A stretch of DNA of 11,578 nt from Casp-actino8 sp040381935 (GCA_040381935.1 JBEIGJ010000064.1:1-11578); one strand, 5' to 3'; numbered from the stretch's first letter, positions 1-6,297 are shown. The notes: generated by a model not told the origin, from the letters alone. A program made the numbers and translations.

Positions 1-360
1 AAAGGGACGAAGCGCGCGCACTGCGGCTGGATGTCCATTAGACACCGGAGCACTCTCCACATTTTTTATGCCCCGCGGTAACGGACGGTCCAGTCCTTCA
101 GGCGGGGTGTCCAGACGATCCTTGATGATGCGAAGAGGAAGGTATTTATCCTTCTGCTCGCGCAAGATGTAGCGCAATCGATCAACGTCATCGTCATAAA
201 ACTTTCGATAACCCGAGGCTGTCCGCTCGGGCACGATCAGTCCCTGACTTTCCAAGAATCGTATTTTTGAAATGGTGACGTCGGGAAACTCCTCGAGCAA
301 AAGCCCCAACACTTCCCCAATGGAAAGATAGGGCCTTTCAGCAGACGACTTCTGACTCAC
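1..360 (-). CDS. ftsR: FtsR-like MerR-family transcriptional regulator (C-terminus beyond window)
   Basis: DNA-binding regulator of the MerR superfamily. The visible 120 residues begin with a GTG at 358-360 and hold a winged helix: SIGEVLGLL at about 13-21, then TISKIRFLESQGL and SGYRKF, followed by a basic helix (RLRYILREQKDKYLPL). The phrase KIRFLESQGL...SGYR and the following RYIL..Q.D.YLPL..I...LD closely match my memory of mycobacterial Rv1828 (FtsR, an activator of ftsZ). The target is inferred from that similarity. The gene runs off the left edge, so the effector or dimerisation part is not seen. Its start overlaps the stop of the FHA gene by four bases (GTGA at 357-360), so translational coupling is likely. 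The cluster order gcvH, garA, ftsR supports the assignment. It could be another MerR paralogue, but the context makes FtsR most likely. Confidence 0.85.
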   Translation of the reverse strand, partial: MSQKSSAERPYLSIGEVLGLLLEEFPDVTISKIRFLESQGLIVPERTASGYRKFYDDDVDRLRYILREQKDKYLPLRIIKDRLDTPPEGLDRPLPRGIKNVESAPVSNGHPAAVRALRPF

Positions 361-848
361 GGTGCCTCGTTCGGCTCGAGGAAAATCAGACGGAAACGGC
401 CGATGAGAATTTCATCACCCTGCTGGAGGACCACAGAATCCACACGACGCTGATTGACATAGGTTCCATTCAACGATCCCATATCGCGAACGACGTATTC
501 CTCGCCTTGCCGTTCGATTTCAGCGTGCCGCCGGGACACCGAAATATCATCGAGGCTGATCTCGCTCTCGGGATGACGACCGAGTCGAGTAACCGTTGTC
601 GCCAACTCGAAACGTGCTCCGGCTTGAGGGCCAGAGCGAACCATCAGGGTGGCAGCATCGGCTGGAAGAGTGCGCAAGTTGATCGAGACATTGTCGTGCG
701 GGCCAATCGCATCTTGCAGTGAATCCGATTTGGCGATGAACACCGTCTTGTCGCCGGCCACCTCGAGAGGAGCACCACAGGAACTACAGAAGTACGCATC
801 GGAGGTATTGCGATGACCACATTTCTGGCAAAAGATCGGGCTGCTCAT
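357..848 (-). CDS. garA: GarA/OdhI-like FHA-domain protein with N-terminal zinc ribbon
   Basis: A 163-residue cytoplasmic phosphothreonine-binding protein. Residues 7-24 form a zinc ribbon (C7-x2-C10, C21-x2-C24). A linker carries T35 in DKTVFIAKSD. The FHA domain spans about 68-157, with GRHPES at 90-95, SRRHAE at 105-110 and GSLNGTYVN at 124-132, which are the phosphopeptide-binding loops. The FHA part closely resembles mycobacterial GarA and corynebacterial OdhI, which inhibit 2-oxoglutarate dehydrogenase and switch glutamate metabolism when unphosphorylated. In those proteins PknB or PknG phosphorylates threonines in an ETTSVF motif; T35 here may be the counterpart (inference). The classical proteins lack a zinc ribbon. 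The ATG overlaps the gcvH stop (ATGA, 845-848), and GGAAGG lies just upstream inside gcvH. The gcvH/FHA/MerR order supports the call; the regulatory role is inferred. Confidence 0.85.
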   Translation of the reverse strand: MSSPIFCQKCGHRNTSDAYFCSSCGAPLEVAGDKTVFIAKSDSLQDAIGPHDNVSINLRTLPADAATLMVRSGPQAGARFELATTVTRLGRHPESEISLDDISVSRRHAEIERQGEEYVVRDMGSLNGTYVNQRRVDSVVLQQGDEILIGRFRLIFLEPNEAP

Positions 849-1228
849 GACCCTTCCACCAAAAGCCGATAAGCGTCCTCACTCATCAAACCGGCGAGAT
901 CAACATCAGAAGTGACGGCTATTTCACAGATCCATCCATCACCGTACGGATCAGAATTGATCAGTGCCGGATTCGCTTCCAAGTTTTCGTTGACCGCAAC
1001 AATGCGACCGGGTAGTGGCGCGTAAATATCCGACACCGACTTGGTTGATTCGACTTCACTGACGGGGTCACCGGACTTGACGTCTTGTCCCAGATTGGGA
1101 ATTTGTACGAAGACCACGTCACCGAGTGCATCCTGCGCGAAATCAGTAATCCCGATTCGGGCCACACCATCGCCAAGACGGACCCACTCGTGATCCTTGG
1201 AGAAAAGCAAATCCCCAGACGCAGACAT
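845..1228 (-). CDS. gcvH: Glycine cleavage system H protein
   Basis: Lipoyl carrier of the glycine cleavage system. It shuttles the aminomethyl group from glycine decarboxylase (P protein) to the T protein and is reoxidised by the L protein. At 127 residues it has the usual length. It opens with the family phrase FSKDHEWVR (9-17), continues with IGITDFAQDALGDVVFV, and has the lipoylation site in EVESTKSVSDIYAP with lysine 63 as acceptor. The C-terminal part (NPALINSDPYGDGWICEI) is also typical. There is no Shine-Dalgarno sequence. Instead TAGATT lies exactly six bases before the ATG, so the mRNA probably starts at the start codon. The stop overlaps the FHA start by four bases. No gcvP or gcvT is visible in the window. 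Confidence 0.97.
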   Translation of the reverse strand: MSASGDLLFSKDHEWVRLGDGVARIGITDFAQDALGDVVFVQIPNLGQDVKSGDPVSEVESTKSVSDIYAPLPGRIVAVNENLEANPALINSDPYGDGWICEIAVTSDVDLAGLMSEDAYRLLVEGS

Positions 1229-1234
1229 GCCGAC

Positions 1235-1240
1235 AATCTA
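1235..1240 (-). promoter_or_regulatory. -10 element (TAGATT) of a leaderless promoter for gcvH
   Basis: Reading the minus strand, TAGATT is followed by the six bases GTCGGC and then the gcvH ATG. A TAnnnT hexamer at this distance places transcription initiation on or next to the A of the ATG, as in actinobacterial leaderless genes. No convincing -35 is visible. It implies that gcvH-garA-ftsR can be transcribed separately from pgsA. Confidence 0.6.
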
Positions 1241-1255
1241 GTACCCCGGGCCACC

Positions 1256-1325
1256 GACTCCGGTCCAGGAATGTCATTGCTGGCCGAAACTGATCTTTCA
1301 GGCAATGTGGCCAGTGATGGGAGTC
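1256..1325. repeat. Nested inverted repeats in the pgsA-gcvH spacer
   Basis: The spacer holds several mutually enclosing inverted repeats. GACTCC (1256-1261) pairs with GGAGTC (1320-1325). CATTGC (1275-1280) pairs with GCAATG (1302-1307). CTGGCC (1280-1285) pairs with GGCCAG (1309-1314). The innermost hairpin is CTGA (1290-1293) with TCAG (1298-1301). The second and third pairings share C1280 and conflict, so two alternative folds are possible. No T-run follows on either strand, so it is not a classical intrinsic terminator. It may be a 3' structure of the pgsA transcript or a regulatory site upstream of the gcvH promoter. Confidence 0.5.
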
Positions 1326-1336
1326 GCCAATAGCCC

Positions 1337-1960
1337 TTATTCGCGGCCCGCCGAAGAACCCCGTCCCTGGCGACCATTGGCCACGCTCGTGGTCATGATC
1401 GGAATGTAGGTGAAAGCCGTGTAGTAGCTCAGTACCAAACCGATTGGCCCGATTATCCAGGCCACGGCGGTAAAGAGCCAATCACCAGGGATACCGCTCG
1501 CACCCATCACGAAACCGGGGAAGACGAACATCAAAATGAAGGTGGCCCACTTACCGAGGTACGACACATCGAAACGCTCCATGGCGAAGAACAGGGTCAA
1601 TACCGCCACCGCTCCTCCAAAAATCGCCTCACGAAGAAGAACCAACAGGCAGAACCACCAAGGCGCCGATCCGTCGATCATGATGGCCACCAGAGTGACC
1701 ACGAACATGATGCGATCGGCGGTGGGGTCGAATTTCTTGCCGAACTCACTGATTTGGTTGAACCGCCGAGCCACCCAGCCGTCCACCCAATCCGTTGCGC
1801 CCAGGGCACCCAGAATCAACGCGGCGTACCCGCGTTCCTCCTGAACCAATAGCAACCACAAGAAAACGGGCAAACAACACAAACGCAAAAACGTGATCAG
1901 GTTCGGCCAGGTCGCCACTCCTCGGTCGGCGGAACTGCTTTCAGCCTTCATCGCCATCAT
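1337..1960 (-). CDS. pgsA: CDP-alcohol phosphatidyltransferase, probably phosphatidylglycerophosphate synthase-like
   Basis: Integral membrane enzyme that transfers a phosphatidyl group from CDP-diacylglycerol to an alcohol, most likely glycerol-3-phosphate. The complete family signature is present at residues 57-82: D57-x2-D60-G61-x2-A64-R65-x8-G74-x3-D78-x3-D82. These aspartates bind the metal and the CDP moiety. Hydrophobic segments lie at about 24-40, 84-96, 102-125, 135-151 and 162-190, fitting a six-helix fold. The length of 207 residues is typical. The first ATG (1958-1960) is preferred because GGAG at 1968-1971 lies seven bases upstream; in-frame ATGs at codons 2 and 4 are alternatives. 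Its position upstream of gcvH-garA-ftsR recalls pgsA2 (Rv1822) of M. tuberculosis. The exact acceptor alcohol cannot be fixed from sequence, and a phosphatidylinositol-phosphate synthase is a less likely alternative. Confidence 0.88.
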   Translation of the reverse strand: MMAMKAESSSADRGVATWPNLITFLRLCCLPVFLWLLLVQEERGYAALILGALGATDWVDGWVARRFNQISEFGKKFDPTADRIMFVVTLVAIMIDGSAPWWFCLLVLLREAIFGGAVAVLTLFFAMERFDVSYLGKWATFILMFVFPGFVMGASGIPGDWLFTAVAWIIGPIGLVLSYYTAFTYIPIMTTSVANGRQGRGSSAGRE

Positions 1961-1965
1961 CTCGA

Positions 1966-1971
1966 TTCTCC
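1966..1971 (-). promoter_or_regulatory. Shine-Dalgarno of pgsA
   Basis: GGAGAA on the minus strand, with GGAG seven bases before the first ATG of the Met-Met start. It selects the first methionine. It also implies a transcribed 5' leader inside the 97-base spacer (1961-2057) shared with the divergent dehydrogenase gene. Confidence 0.6.
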
Positions 1972-2045
1972 GCCCACCCGATCATCACATGCGTGATATC
2001 AAGGAGATCGACAGTTTTCCGCACCTGAACAGAGTACCCGTGTCG

Positions 2046-2051
2046 TATTGT
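2046..2051 (+). promoter_or_regulatory. -10 element (TATTGT) of a leaderless promoter for the SDR gene
   Basis: TATTGT, then CGGCTC, then ATG at 2058. The six-base gap and the lack of any Shine-Dalgarno sequence upstream of this ATG point to a leaderless mRNA. This also decides between 2058 and longer in-frame starts that would run back across the pgsA promoter region. Confidence 0.6.
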
Positions 2052-2057
2052 CGGCTC

Positions 2058-2870
2058 ATGAACTCAGGTCTCTTGGATGGATACGTCGTCTTGATCACCG
2101 GAGCAGGATCCGGTATGGGCAGCGCCTTTGGTCGACGTCTGGCCGCAGATGGGGCTCGCATTATCGTCAACGATGTCGATGAGGCGGCCGCTGGACGTTT
2201 CGCCCAGGAAGTCAACGGCGAGAGCAGCGTTTTCGATGTCGCCGATTCAGCCGCTTTCGACGCCGCTGTGAATCGAGTGGTCGATCACTATGGGCGTCTC
2301 GATGTCCTCATTAACAATGCCGGTATCGCGCCACCTCGAAATACTGAGCGGGTGGAACGCACCATCGCCAATCAAATAAAGCGGATGGAGGGTCGTTTCG
2401 ATGAATTGGAACCAACCAATGACTTCATCGAATTGAGCGATGGCGAATGGCAGCGCATGTTGAATATCCACTTGAATGGCGCCTTCTTCGGCACCCGCGC
2501 TGCTCTGCGCCATATGGTCCCGGCGAGAAGAGGTTCAGTGGTGAATATCTCATCCATCCTTGGACTTCGCCCGGCCGCCGGCGCCGCCCACTACAGCGCA
2601 GCCAAAGCGGGAATCATCGCTTTGACCAAATCGGCAGCCCAAGAAGTTGCCCCCTTTGGAGTACGCGTCAATGTGGTCTGCCCAGGTTGGGTGGACACGC
2701 CCCTGCTCGCCCCATTCGATGACATCACCCGGGCCGGCATTCGCATGCAGACCCCCATTGGGCGGATGGCCACCGCTGAAGAACTCGCCGAAGTCGTCCG
2801 ATTCCTGGCCGGTCCGGAGTCGTCGTACTGTGTGGGAGACGTCTTTCCCGTATCAGGAGGTTGGGTCTGA
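2058..2870 (+). CDS. Short-chain dehydrogenase/reductase (SDR) with an insert after NNAG
   Basis: A 270-residue NAD(P)-dependent oxidoreductase of the classical SDR family. The cofactor motif TGAGSGMG is at 14-21, D41 follows strand 2 (favouring NAD(H), inferred), NNAG is at 86-89, the catalytic serine is in NISS (163-166), and Tyr179 and Lys183 form YSAAK. The C-terminal segment PGWVDTPLL and the ending VSGGWV are typical. Between NNAG and the helix ELSDGEWQRML lies a charged insert of roughly 30 residues (about 94-125) that most classical SDRs lack. Similar inserts occur, as far as I recall, in some actinobacterial SDRs of unknown substrate. The start at 2058 is chosen because TGAGSGMG then sits near residue 14 and because of the -10 six bases upstream. 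Its stop overlaps the HIT gene start. The substrate is unknown. Confidence 0.9.
   Translation: MNSGLLDGYVVLITGAGSGMGSAFGRRLAADGARIIVNDVDEAAAGRFAQEVNGESSVFDVADSAAFDAAVNRVVDHYGRLDVLINNAGIAPPRNTERVERTIANQIKRMEGRFDELEPTNDFIELSDGEWQRMLNIHLNGAFFGTRAALRHMVPARRGSVVNISSILGLRPAAGAAHYSAAKAGIIALTKSAAQEVAPFGVRVNVVCPGWVDTPLLAPFDDITRAGIRMQTPIGRMATAEELAEVVRFLAGPESSYCVGDVFPVSGGWV
2855..2860 (+). promoter_or_regulatory. Shine-Dalgarno (AGGAGG) of the HIT gene
   Basis: A perfect AGGAGG inside the last codons of the SDR gene, nine bases before the ATG at 2870. It fixes that ATG as the start of the HIT protein rather than the in-frame TTG at 2861, which lies directly against the site. Confidence 0.75.
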
Positions 2871-3289
2871 TGCCCACAGTGTTCAGCAAAATCATCGCCG
2901 GCGATATCCCAGGGACCTTCGTCTGGGACGACGGCATCTGTGTGGCCTTTCTCTCCATCAATCCCTTGGCTCCGGGCCATACCCTGGTTGTGCCGCGTCA
3001 AGAGGTCGACCACTGGGTGGATGCTGATCCGGCTTTGATCGCCCATCTTTTCGAGGTGACTCGCATCGTCGGTGTTGCTCAGAAGCAGGCCCTGGGATGC
3101 CATCGAGTGGGAGTCATCATTGCGGGTTACGAGGTCCCGCACTGTCACATTCACGTGATACCCACGAACACCATGGCCAATTTGGACTTTTCTAATGCGG
3201 CATTGTCAGTGGACAGAATCGAAATGGAATCAGCCGCCGAATCCATTCGCGGCGCGTTGCGTTCTGCTGGCCACACCCACGTTCGTTGA
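2870..3289 (+). CDS. HIT-family nucleotide-binding hydrolase
   Basis: A 139-residue histidine-triad protein. The family cleaves nucleoside phosphoramidates or dinucleoside polyphosphates through a histidine intermediate. The signature HCHIHVI is at 91-97. The N-terminus VFSKIIAGDIP (4-14) and the phrase PLAPGHTLVVPRQEV (32-46) are standard for the HINT/Fhit group. Its ATG overlaps the SDR stop codon by one base (TGATG), so the two genes are co-transcribed and probably translationally coupled. The shared operon does not by itself reveal a common pathway. It converges on the SRAP gene with ten bases between the stops and no visible terminator. Which nucleotide is the substrate cannot be told from sequence. 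Confidence 0.92.
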   Translation: MPTVFSKIIAGDIPGTFVWDDGICVAFLSINPLAPGHTLVVPRQEVDHWVDADPALIAHLFEVTRIVGVAQKQALGCHRVGVIIAGYEVPHCHIHVIPTNTMANLDFSNAALSVDRIEMESAAESIRGALRSAGHTHVR

Positions 3290-3299
3290 GACTGTTCGG

Positions 3300-4061
3300 T
3301 CAAGGACCCTGATTCACCGCAACGATCAATTCGGGTCCATTGTTGCGGACTGAATTCACCAGAGGCCCCACGTCGATCATGGTGAGAGCGTGATCGTCAG
3401 CGGGAATCAGAAGCCCGAGAACCGCAGCAAGGCCGTCTTCAGCGCGATTCTCATCCGATGATGTTTCTTCACCTAACCACTTCGACCAATCTTCCGGTTC
3501 GAGTACGACTGGCATTCGATCATGTACAGCGGCCATCGACCTATTGGCCGCAGTCGTAATCAGACAACACGTGCGCACTGGCGGCTGATCGGACCCTTGA
3601 CGCCAAGTGGACCACAATCCAGCCACTGCCATCGGTCGACCATCAGTTCGACGAACGTAGACCGCTCGTTTTGGCCCGTTCGGTGTCGACGCGCCATGCG
3701 CCACCGTGCGCCATTCGTAATAGCCGTCCAGTGGAATCAAGCATCTTTTGCCCGTCAGTGACGGACGGAATGACGGCTTCTCAGCGATGGTCTCGGATCG
3801 TGCATTGACATGCCCGGTTCCACGTCGTTCCCGTGCCCAACTGGGCACAAGTCCCCACGTCATCCGCCCCAGCTTGCGATGCCCGTCAGAGCCCCTAGCC
3901 ACAACGAAGATCGACATGGATGGAGCAACGTTGTAATTGGGCTGGAAAGTGTTGCCCTCATGTTCTTCGCCAACCTCGGATGTATCGGGAAGCACCACGT
4001 CGGCTCCGAACATCGCTGCTAACTCTTCGGGCGGAGTCAAAGATGTGAACCGACCACACAT
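3300..4061 (-). CDS. SRAP-domain protein (YedK/HMCES-type abasic-site crosslinker)
   Basis: SOS response-associated peptidase family protein of 253 residues. The family forms a thiazolidine DNA-protein crosslink with abasic sites in single-stranded DNA, through the cysteine exposed after removal of Met1. All key residues are visible: Cys2 in MCGRF, Asn44 in NYNVAP (42-47), Glu90 in NARSET (86-91) and His180 in AVHDRMPV. WGLVPSW (69-75) and PLDGYYEW (110-117) are family landmarks. The start must be the ATG at 4059-4061, because the nucleophile has to be residue 2; in-frame upstream starts would bury it. TACTGT lies seven bases before this ATG, suggesting a leaderless mRNA. The protein is somewhat longer than E. 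coli YedK, partly from an acidic stretch around 26-36. No LexA box was recognised upstream. Confidence 0.93.
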   Translation of the reverse strand: MCGRFTSLTPPEELAAMFGADVVLPDTSEVGEEHEGNTFQPNYNVAPSMSIFVVARGSDGHRKLGRMTWGLVPSWARERRGTGHVNARSETIAEKPSFRPSLTGKRCLIPLDGYYEWRTVAHGASTPNGPKRAVYVRRTDGRPMAVAGLWSTWRQGSDQPPVRTCCLITTAANRSMAAVHDRMPVVLEPEDWSKWLGEETSSDENRAEDGLAAVLGLLIPADDHALTMIDVGPLVNSVRNNGPELIVAVNQGP

Positions 4062-4068
4062 CTGAGGA

Positions 4069-4074
4069 ACAGTA
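4069..4074 (-). promoter_or_regulatory. -10 element (TACTGT) of a probable leaderless SRAP promoter
   Basis: On the minus strand TACTGT is followed by TCCTCAG and the ATG of the SRAP gene. The gap is seven bases rather than the six seen at the other sites. No Shine-Dalgarno sequence is visible. The site sits back to back with the amidohydrolase promoter region. Confidence 0.5.
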
Positions 4075-4126
4075 CCGGGGCCAATCTCTATGCGGTCGAA
4101 ATCGGCCTCCACCCACGGTCCTGGGC

Positions 4127-4132
4127 TACGGT
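4127..4132 (+). promoter_or_regulatory. Candidate -10 element (TACGGT) for the amidohydrolase pair
   Basis: TACGGT lies 38 bases before the amidohydrolase ATG at 4171. Initiation about seven bases downstream would give a 5' leader of roughly 30 bases containing the AAGGAG site at 4159-4164. No good -35 is seen, so this is tentative. Confidence 0.35.
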
Positions 4133-4158
4133 GGCCATGCCATTGCAGGAGTGACATC

Positions 4159-4164
4159 AAGGAG
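4159..4164 (+). promoter_or_regulatory. Shine-Dalgarno (AAGGAG) of the first amidohydrolase
   Basis: AAGGAG six bases before the ATG at 4171. It selects this start over an in-frame ATG 81 bases upstream that would add a low-complexity, SRAP-antisense extension. Confidence 0.8.
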
Positions 4165-4170
4165 CAGCCC

Positions 4171-5391
4171 ATGTCGTCGACCACTGTTGCCGCCGAATTC
4201 AACGTCGATCCGGGTCAACCGGTGGACTTGGGATTTGCGGCCTTCGATTCCGACAACCACTACTACGAGGCCGAGGACGCTTTCATTCGTCACATCCCAC
4301 AAGACATGGCCAAGCGCTGTATGCAGTGGGCCGTCATCGACGGTAAGAAGCGCCTGTTGGTCGGCGGCAAAGTCAACCGTTTCATTCCCAATCCGACATT
4401 CAATCCGGTCTCCAAACCCGGAGCGCTCGATGCCTACTTTCGAGGCAAAGTCGCTGGTGGCGATATGCGAGCCCTCTTTGGCGAACTCGATCCCATCAGT
4501 CCCGCCTACCGTGATCGTGACGCTCGCGTCGCACTGATGACAGCCCAAGGATTGTCGGGTGCCATGTTCTTTCCCACTCTTGCGGTGGGTATGGAGGAGT
4601 CCTTGCGCCACGACATTCCCGCGCTGTGCGCGGCCTTTCGGGCTTTCAACCGCTGGCTATACGAAGACTGGGGCTTTGCCTACCGCGACATGATCTATGC
4701 CGCTCCGTACATCACCTTGGCCGATCCCGATTGGGCAGTCGCCGAGGCAGAGTGGGCCATTGAACATGGCGTCAAGGTGGTCGTCATGCGCACGTCTCCA
4801 GCTCTCACTGCCGCGGGCCCTACTCGCTCCCCCGGTGACGCAGTCTTCGATCCTTTCTGGGCGAGACTCGCTGAAGCCAATGTGGCCGTGGCTTTTCATT
4901 CCGGTGATGCCGGATACGGCAAATACATATCGGATTGGGAACCTGGTGGAGATTTCGAGGCCTTCAAGTCCTCACCGATGCGAGTTATGACCAGCGATCG
5001 GGCCCCTTTCGACATGTTTGCCATCTTGGTCAGCCACGGTGTGTTCACTCGTCATCCGAAATTGCGAACCGCTTCGATCGAAGCTGGTGCTGATTGGGTT
5101 CCCAATCTGGTCAAAAAATTCAAGAAGGCGTACGCCCAACAGCCATTCATGTTCGCCAAGGATCCAGTCGAAGACTTACGAGAACACGTGTGGATTGCTC
5201 CCTTCTACGAAGATGACATTCATCTCCTCGCCGAAGTCATTGGTGTCGATCGACTGCTGTTTGGTAGCGATTATCCCCATGCCGAGGGTCTCGAAATTCC
5301 GACAGCATTCAAATACGACCTAGCAGGATTTTCAGATCGGGATATCCAACGCATCATGCTCGACAACGCCCGCGAATTCCTGAGTTTGTGA
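4171..5391 (+). CDS. Amidohydrolase family 2 (TIM-barrel metal-dependent hydrolase)
   Basis: A 406-residue enzyme of the amidohydrolase-related (Amidohydro_2) family, which uses a divalent metal to hydrolyse or decarboxylate small organic acids and amides. The N-terminal metal motif appears as DSDNHYYE (26-33). AFHSG (241-245, His243) follows strand 5, SIEAG (302-306) lies on the next strand, and RLLFGSDYPHAEGL (361-374) carries the conserved metal aspartate D367. There is no signal peptide, so it is cytoplasmic. The resemblance is to large actinobacterial amidohydrolases annotated only by family, so the substrate is unknown. It is followed after ten bases by a second, divergent amidohydrolase; the two are very likely one operon and might act on the same compound or form a complex (inference). 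It has a clear Shine-Dalgarno sequence and probably a short 5' leader. Confidence 0.9.
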   Translation: MSSTTVAAEFNVDPGQPVDLGFAAFDSDNHYYEAEDAFIRHIPQDMAKRCMQWAVIDGKKRLLVGGKVNRFIPNPTFNPVSKPGALDAYFRGKVAGGDMRALFGELDPISPAYRDRDARVALMTAQGLSGAMFFPTLAVGMEESLRHDIPALCAAFRAFNRWLYEDWGFAYRDMIYAAPYITLADPDWAVAEAEWAIEHGVKVVVMRTSPALTAAGPTRSPGDAVFDPFWARLAEANVAVAFHSGDAGYGKYISDWEPGGDFEAFKSSPMRVMTSDRAPFDMFAILVSHGVFTRHPKLRTASIEAGADWVPNLVKKFKKAYAQQPFMFAKDPVEDLREHVWIAPFYEDDIHLLAEVIGVDRLLFGSDYPHAEGLEIPTAFKYDLAGFSDRDIQRIMLDNAREFLSL

Positions 5392-5401
5392 GCCGCCGAT
5401 C

Positions 5402-6280
5402 ATGACCATGCCAGTAGTTGGCCCTCATGGCGTCGGCATCATAGAAACGATGATGGGTTTCCCTGATCCTGATCCTCGCCGTCTCTATGAATTCTTTCGA
5501 GGCAATATCCGCGACAAAGAAAGCGCGGCCACCATGTTTCCGGTGGAGTACCTGTTCAAACAAAATGTTCCCAGTGCGCTTCCCGACAATATGGATCCGG
5601 TTGAAGTAGCCATCAACACGATGGATCACTTCGGCATCGAACGTTCGATGATCGGCATCGAGGGCGAGCCTGGAGTGCGCGCCCTGAGCGATTTTCCTGA
5701 TCGCTTCATTCCTTCTTGCAGTGCAGATGCCAATGGCGGCGTGGATGAAGTCCGCAAGATCCGCCGCCTCCACGATGAGTTCGGTCTGCGCGCCGTGGGC
5801 ACTTTTCCGGCTGGGTGTACTCCGCAAGTACCGATCGACCACGCGCGGTGGTATCCCATCTACTCTGTCTGCGCGGAGTTGGGCATACCCATTTTCATCT
5901 GTGCCGGTATACCCGGCCCACGAGTCCCGAGTATGTGCCAAAAAGTCGAGCTCCTTGACGTGGTGTGCTACGACTTCCCCGAGTTGAAAATCGTGACGCG
6001 GCATGGCTGCCAACCCTGGACCGAATTGGCAGTCAAGTTGATGCTGAAATGGCCGAACCTCTACTACTCCACGAGCGCCTTCGCCCCCAAGCATTACGAC
6101 CCACGCATCATTGACTACGCCAACTCTCGAGGCGCAGATCGCATTATCTATGCCGGTTACTGGCCGATGGGACTCACCTACGAGCGGATCATGGGCGATA
6201 TGCCCGACGTGCCTTTCCGCGATGCCGTTTGGCCAAAGTTCTTGCGCGAGAACGCTCTTCGGGTTTTGGGACTGAGTTGA
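5402..6280 (+). CDS. Divergent amidohydrolase-2 family protein lacking usual metal ligands
   Basis: A 292-residue TIM-barrel-type protein related to the Amidohydro_2 family. Recognisable parts include a DRFIPS strand (100-105), the segment PIYSVCAELGIPIFICAG (152-169), VTRHGCQPW (198-206) and RIIYAGYWPMGLTYERIM (247-264). Two catalytic landmarks differ. There is no N-terminal HxH or DxDxH motif (the start reads VVGPHGVGIIE). The position of the GSDYPH aspartate is taken by YAGYWP. I recall actinobacterial relatives with the same IMYAGYFPMG phrase, so the change seems to be a subfamily trait and not a mutation here. It may be inactive, use a different mechanism, or support the upstream enzyme. 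The start could be 5402 or the ATG at 5408; no Shine-Dalgarno sequence is seen, and coupling from the gene ten bases upstream is likely. It converges on the thioesterase gene with 17 bases between. Confidence 0.82.
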   Translation: MTMPVVGPHGVGIIETMMGFPDPDPRRLYEFFRGNIRDKESAATMFPVEYLFKQNVPSALPDNMDPVEVAINTMDHFGIERSMIGIEGEPGVRALSDFPDRFIPSCSADANGGVDEVRKIRRLHDEFGLRAVGTFPAGCTPQVPIDHARWYPIYSVCAELGIPIFICAGIPGPRVPSMCQKVELLDVVCYDFPELKIVTRHGCQPWTELAVKLMLKWPNLYYSTSAFAPKHYDPRIIDYANSRGADRIIYAGYWPMGLTYERIMGDMPDVPFRDAVWPKFLRENALRVLGLS

Positions 6281-6297
6281 TCCACATCCGAACGTGA

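Noticed and set aside
1255..1325. Possible glycine riboswitch: CTTTCAGGCAA and GCCGAAA near gcvH
   Set aside because: The resemblance is on the plus strand, whereas gcvH is on the minus strand. The first part of the aptamer consensus and the AAAGGAC segment are absent.
1893..2057. Upstream extension of the SDR protein by 55 residues
   Set aside because: The extension overlaps pgsA in antisense and shows no SDR-like sequence. The leaderless start at 2058 places the cofactor motif normally.
2591..3154. Minus-strand open frame of 187 codons
   Set aside because: It is antisense to the SDR and HIT genes and shows no domain.
4062..4202. Upstream extension of the SRAP protein by 47 residues
   Set aside because: SRAP chemistry requires cysteine at position 2 after the initiator methionine. 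The extension would also overlap the amidohydrolase start region.
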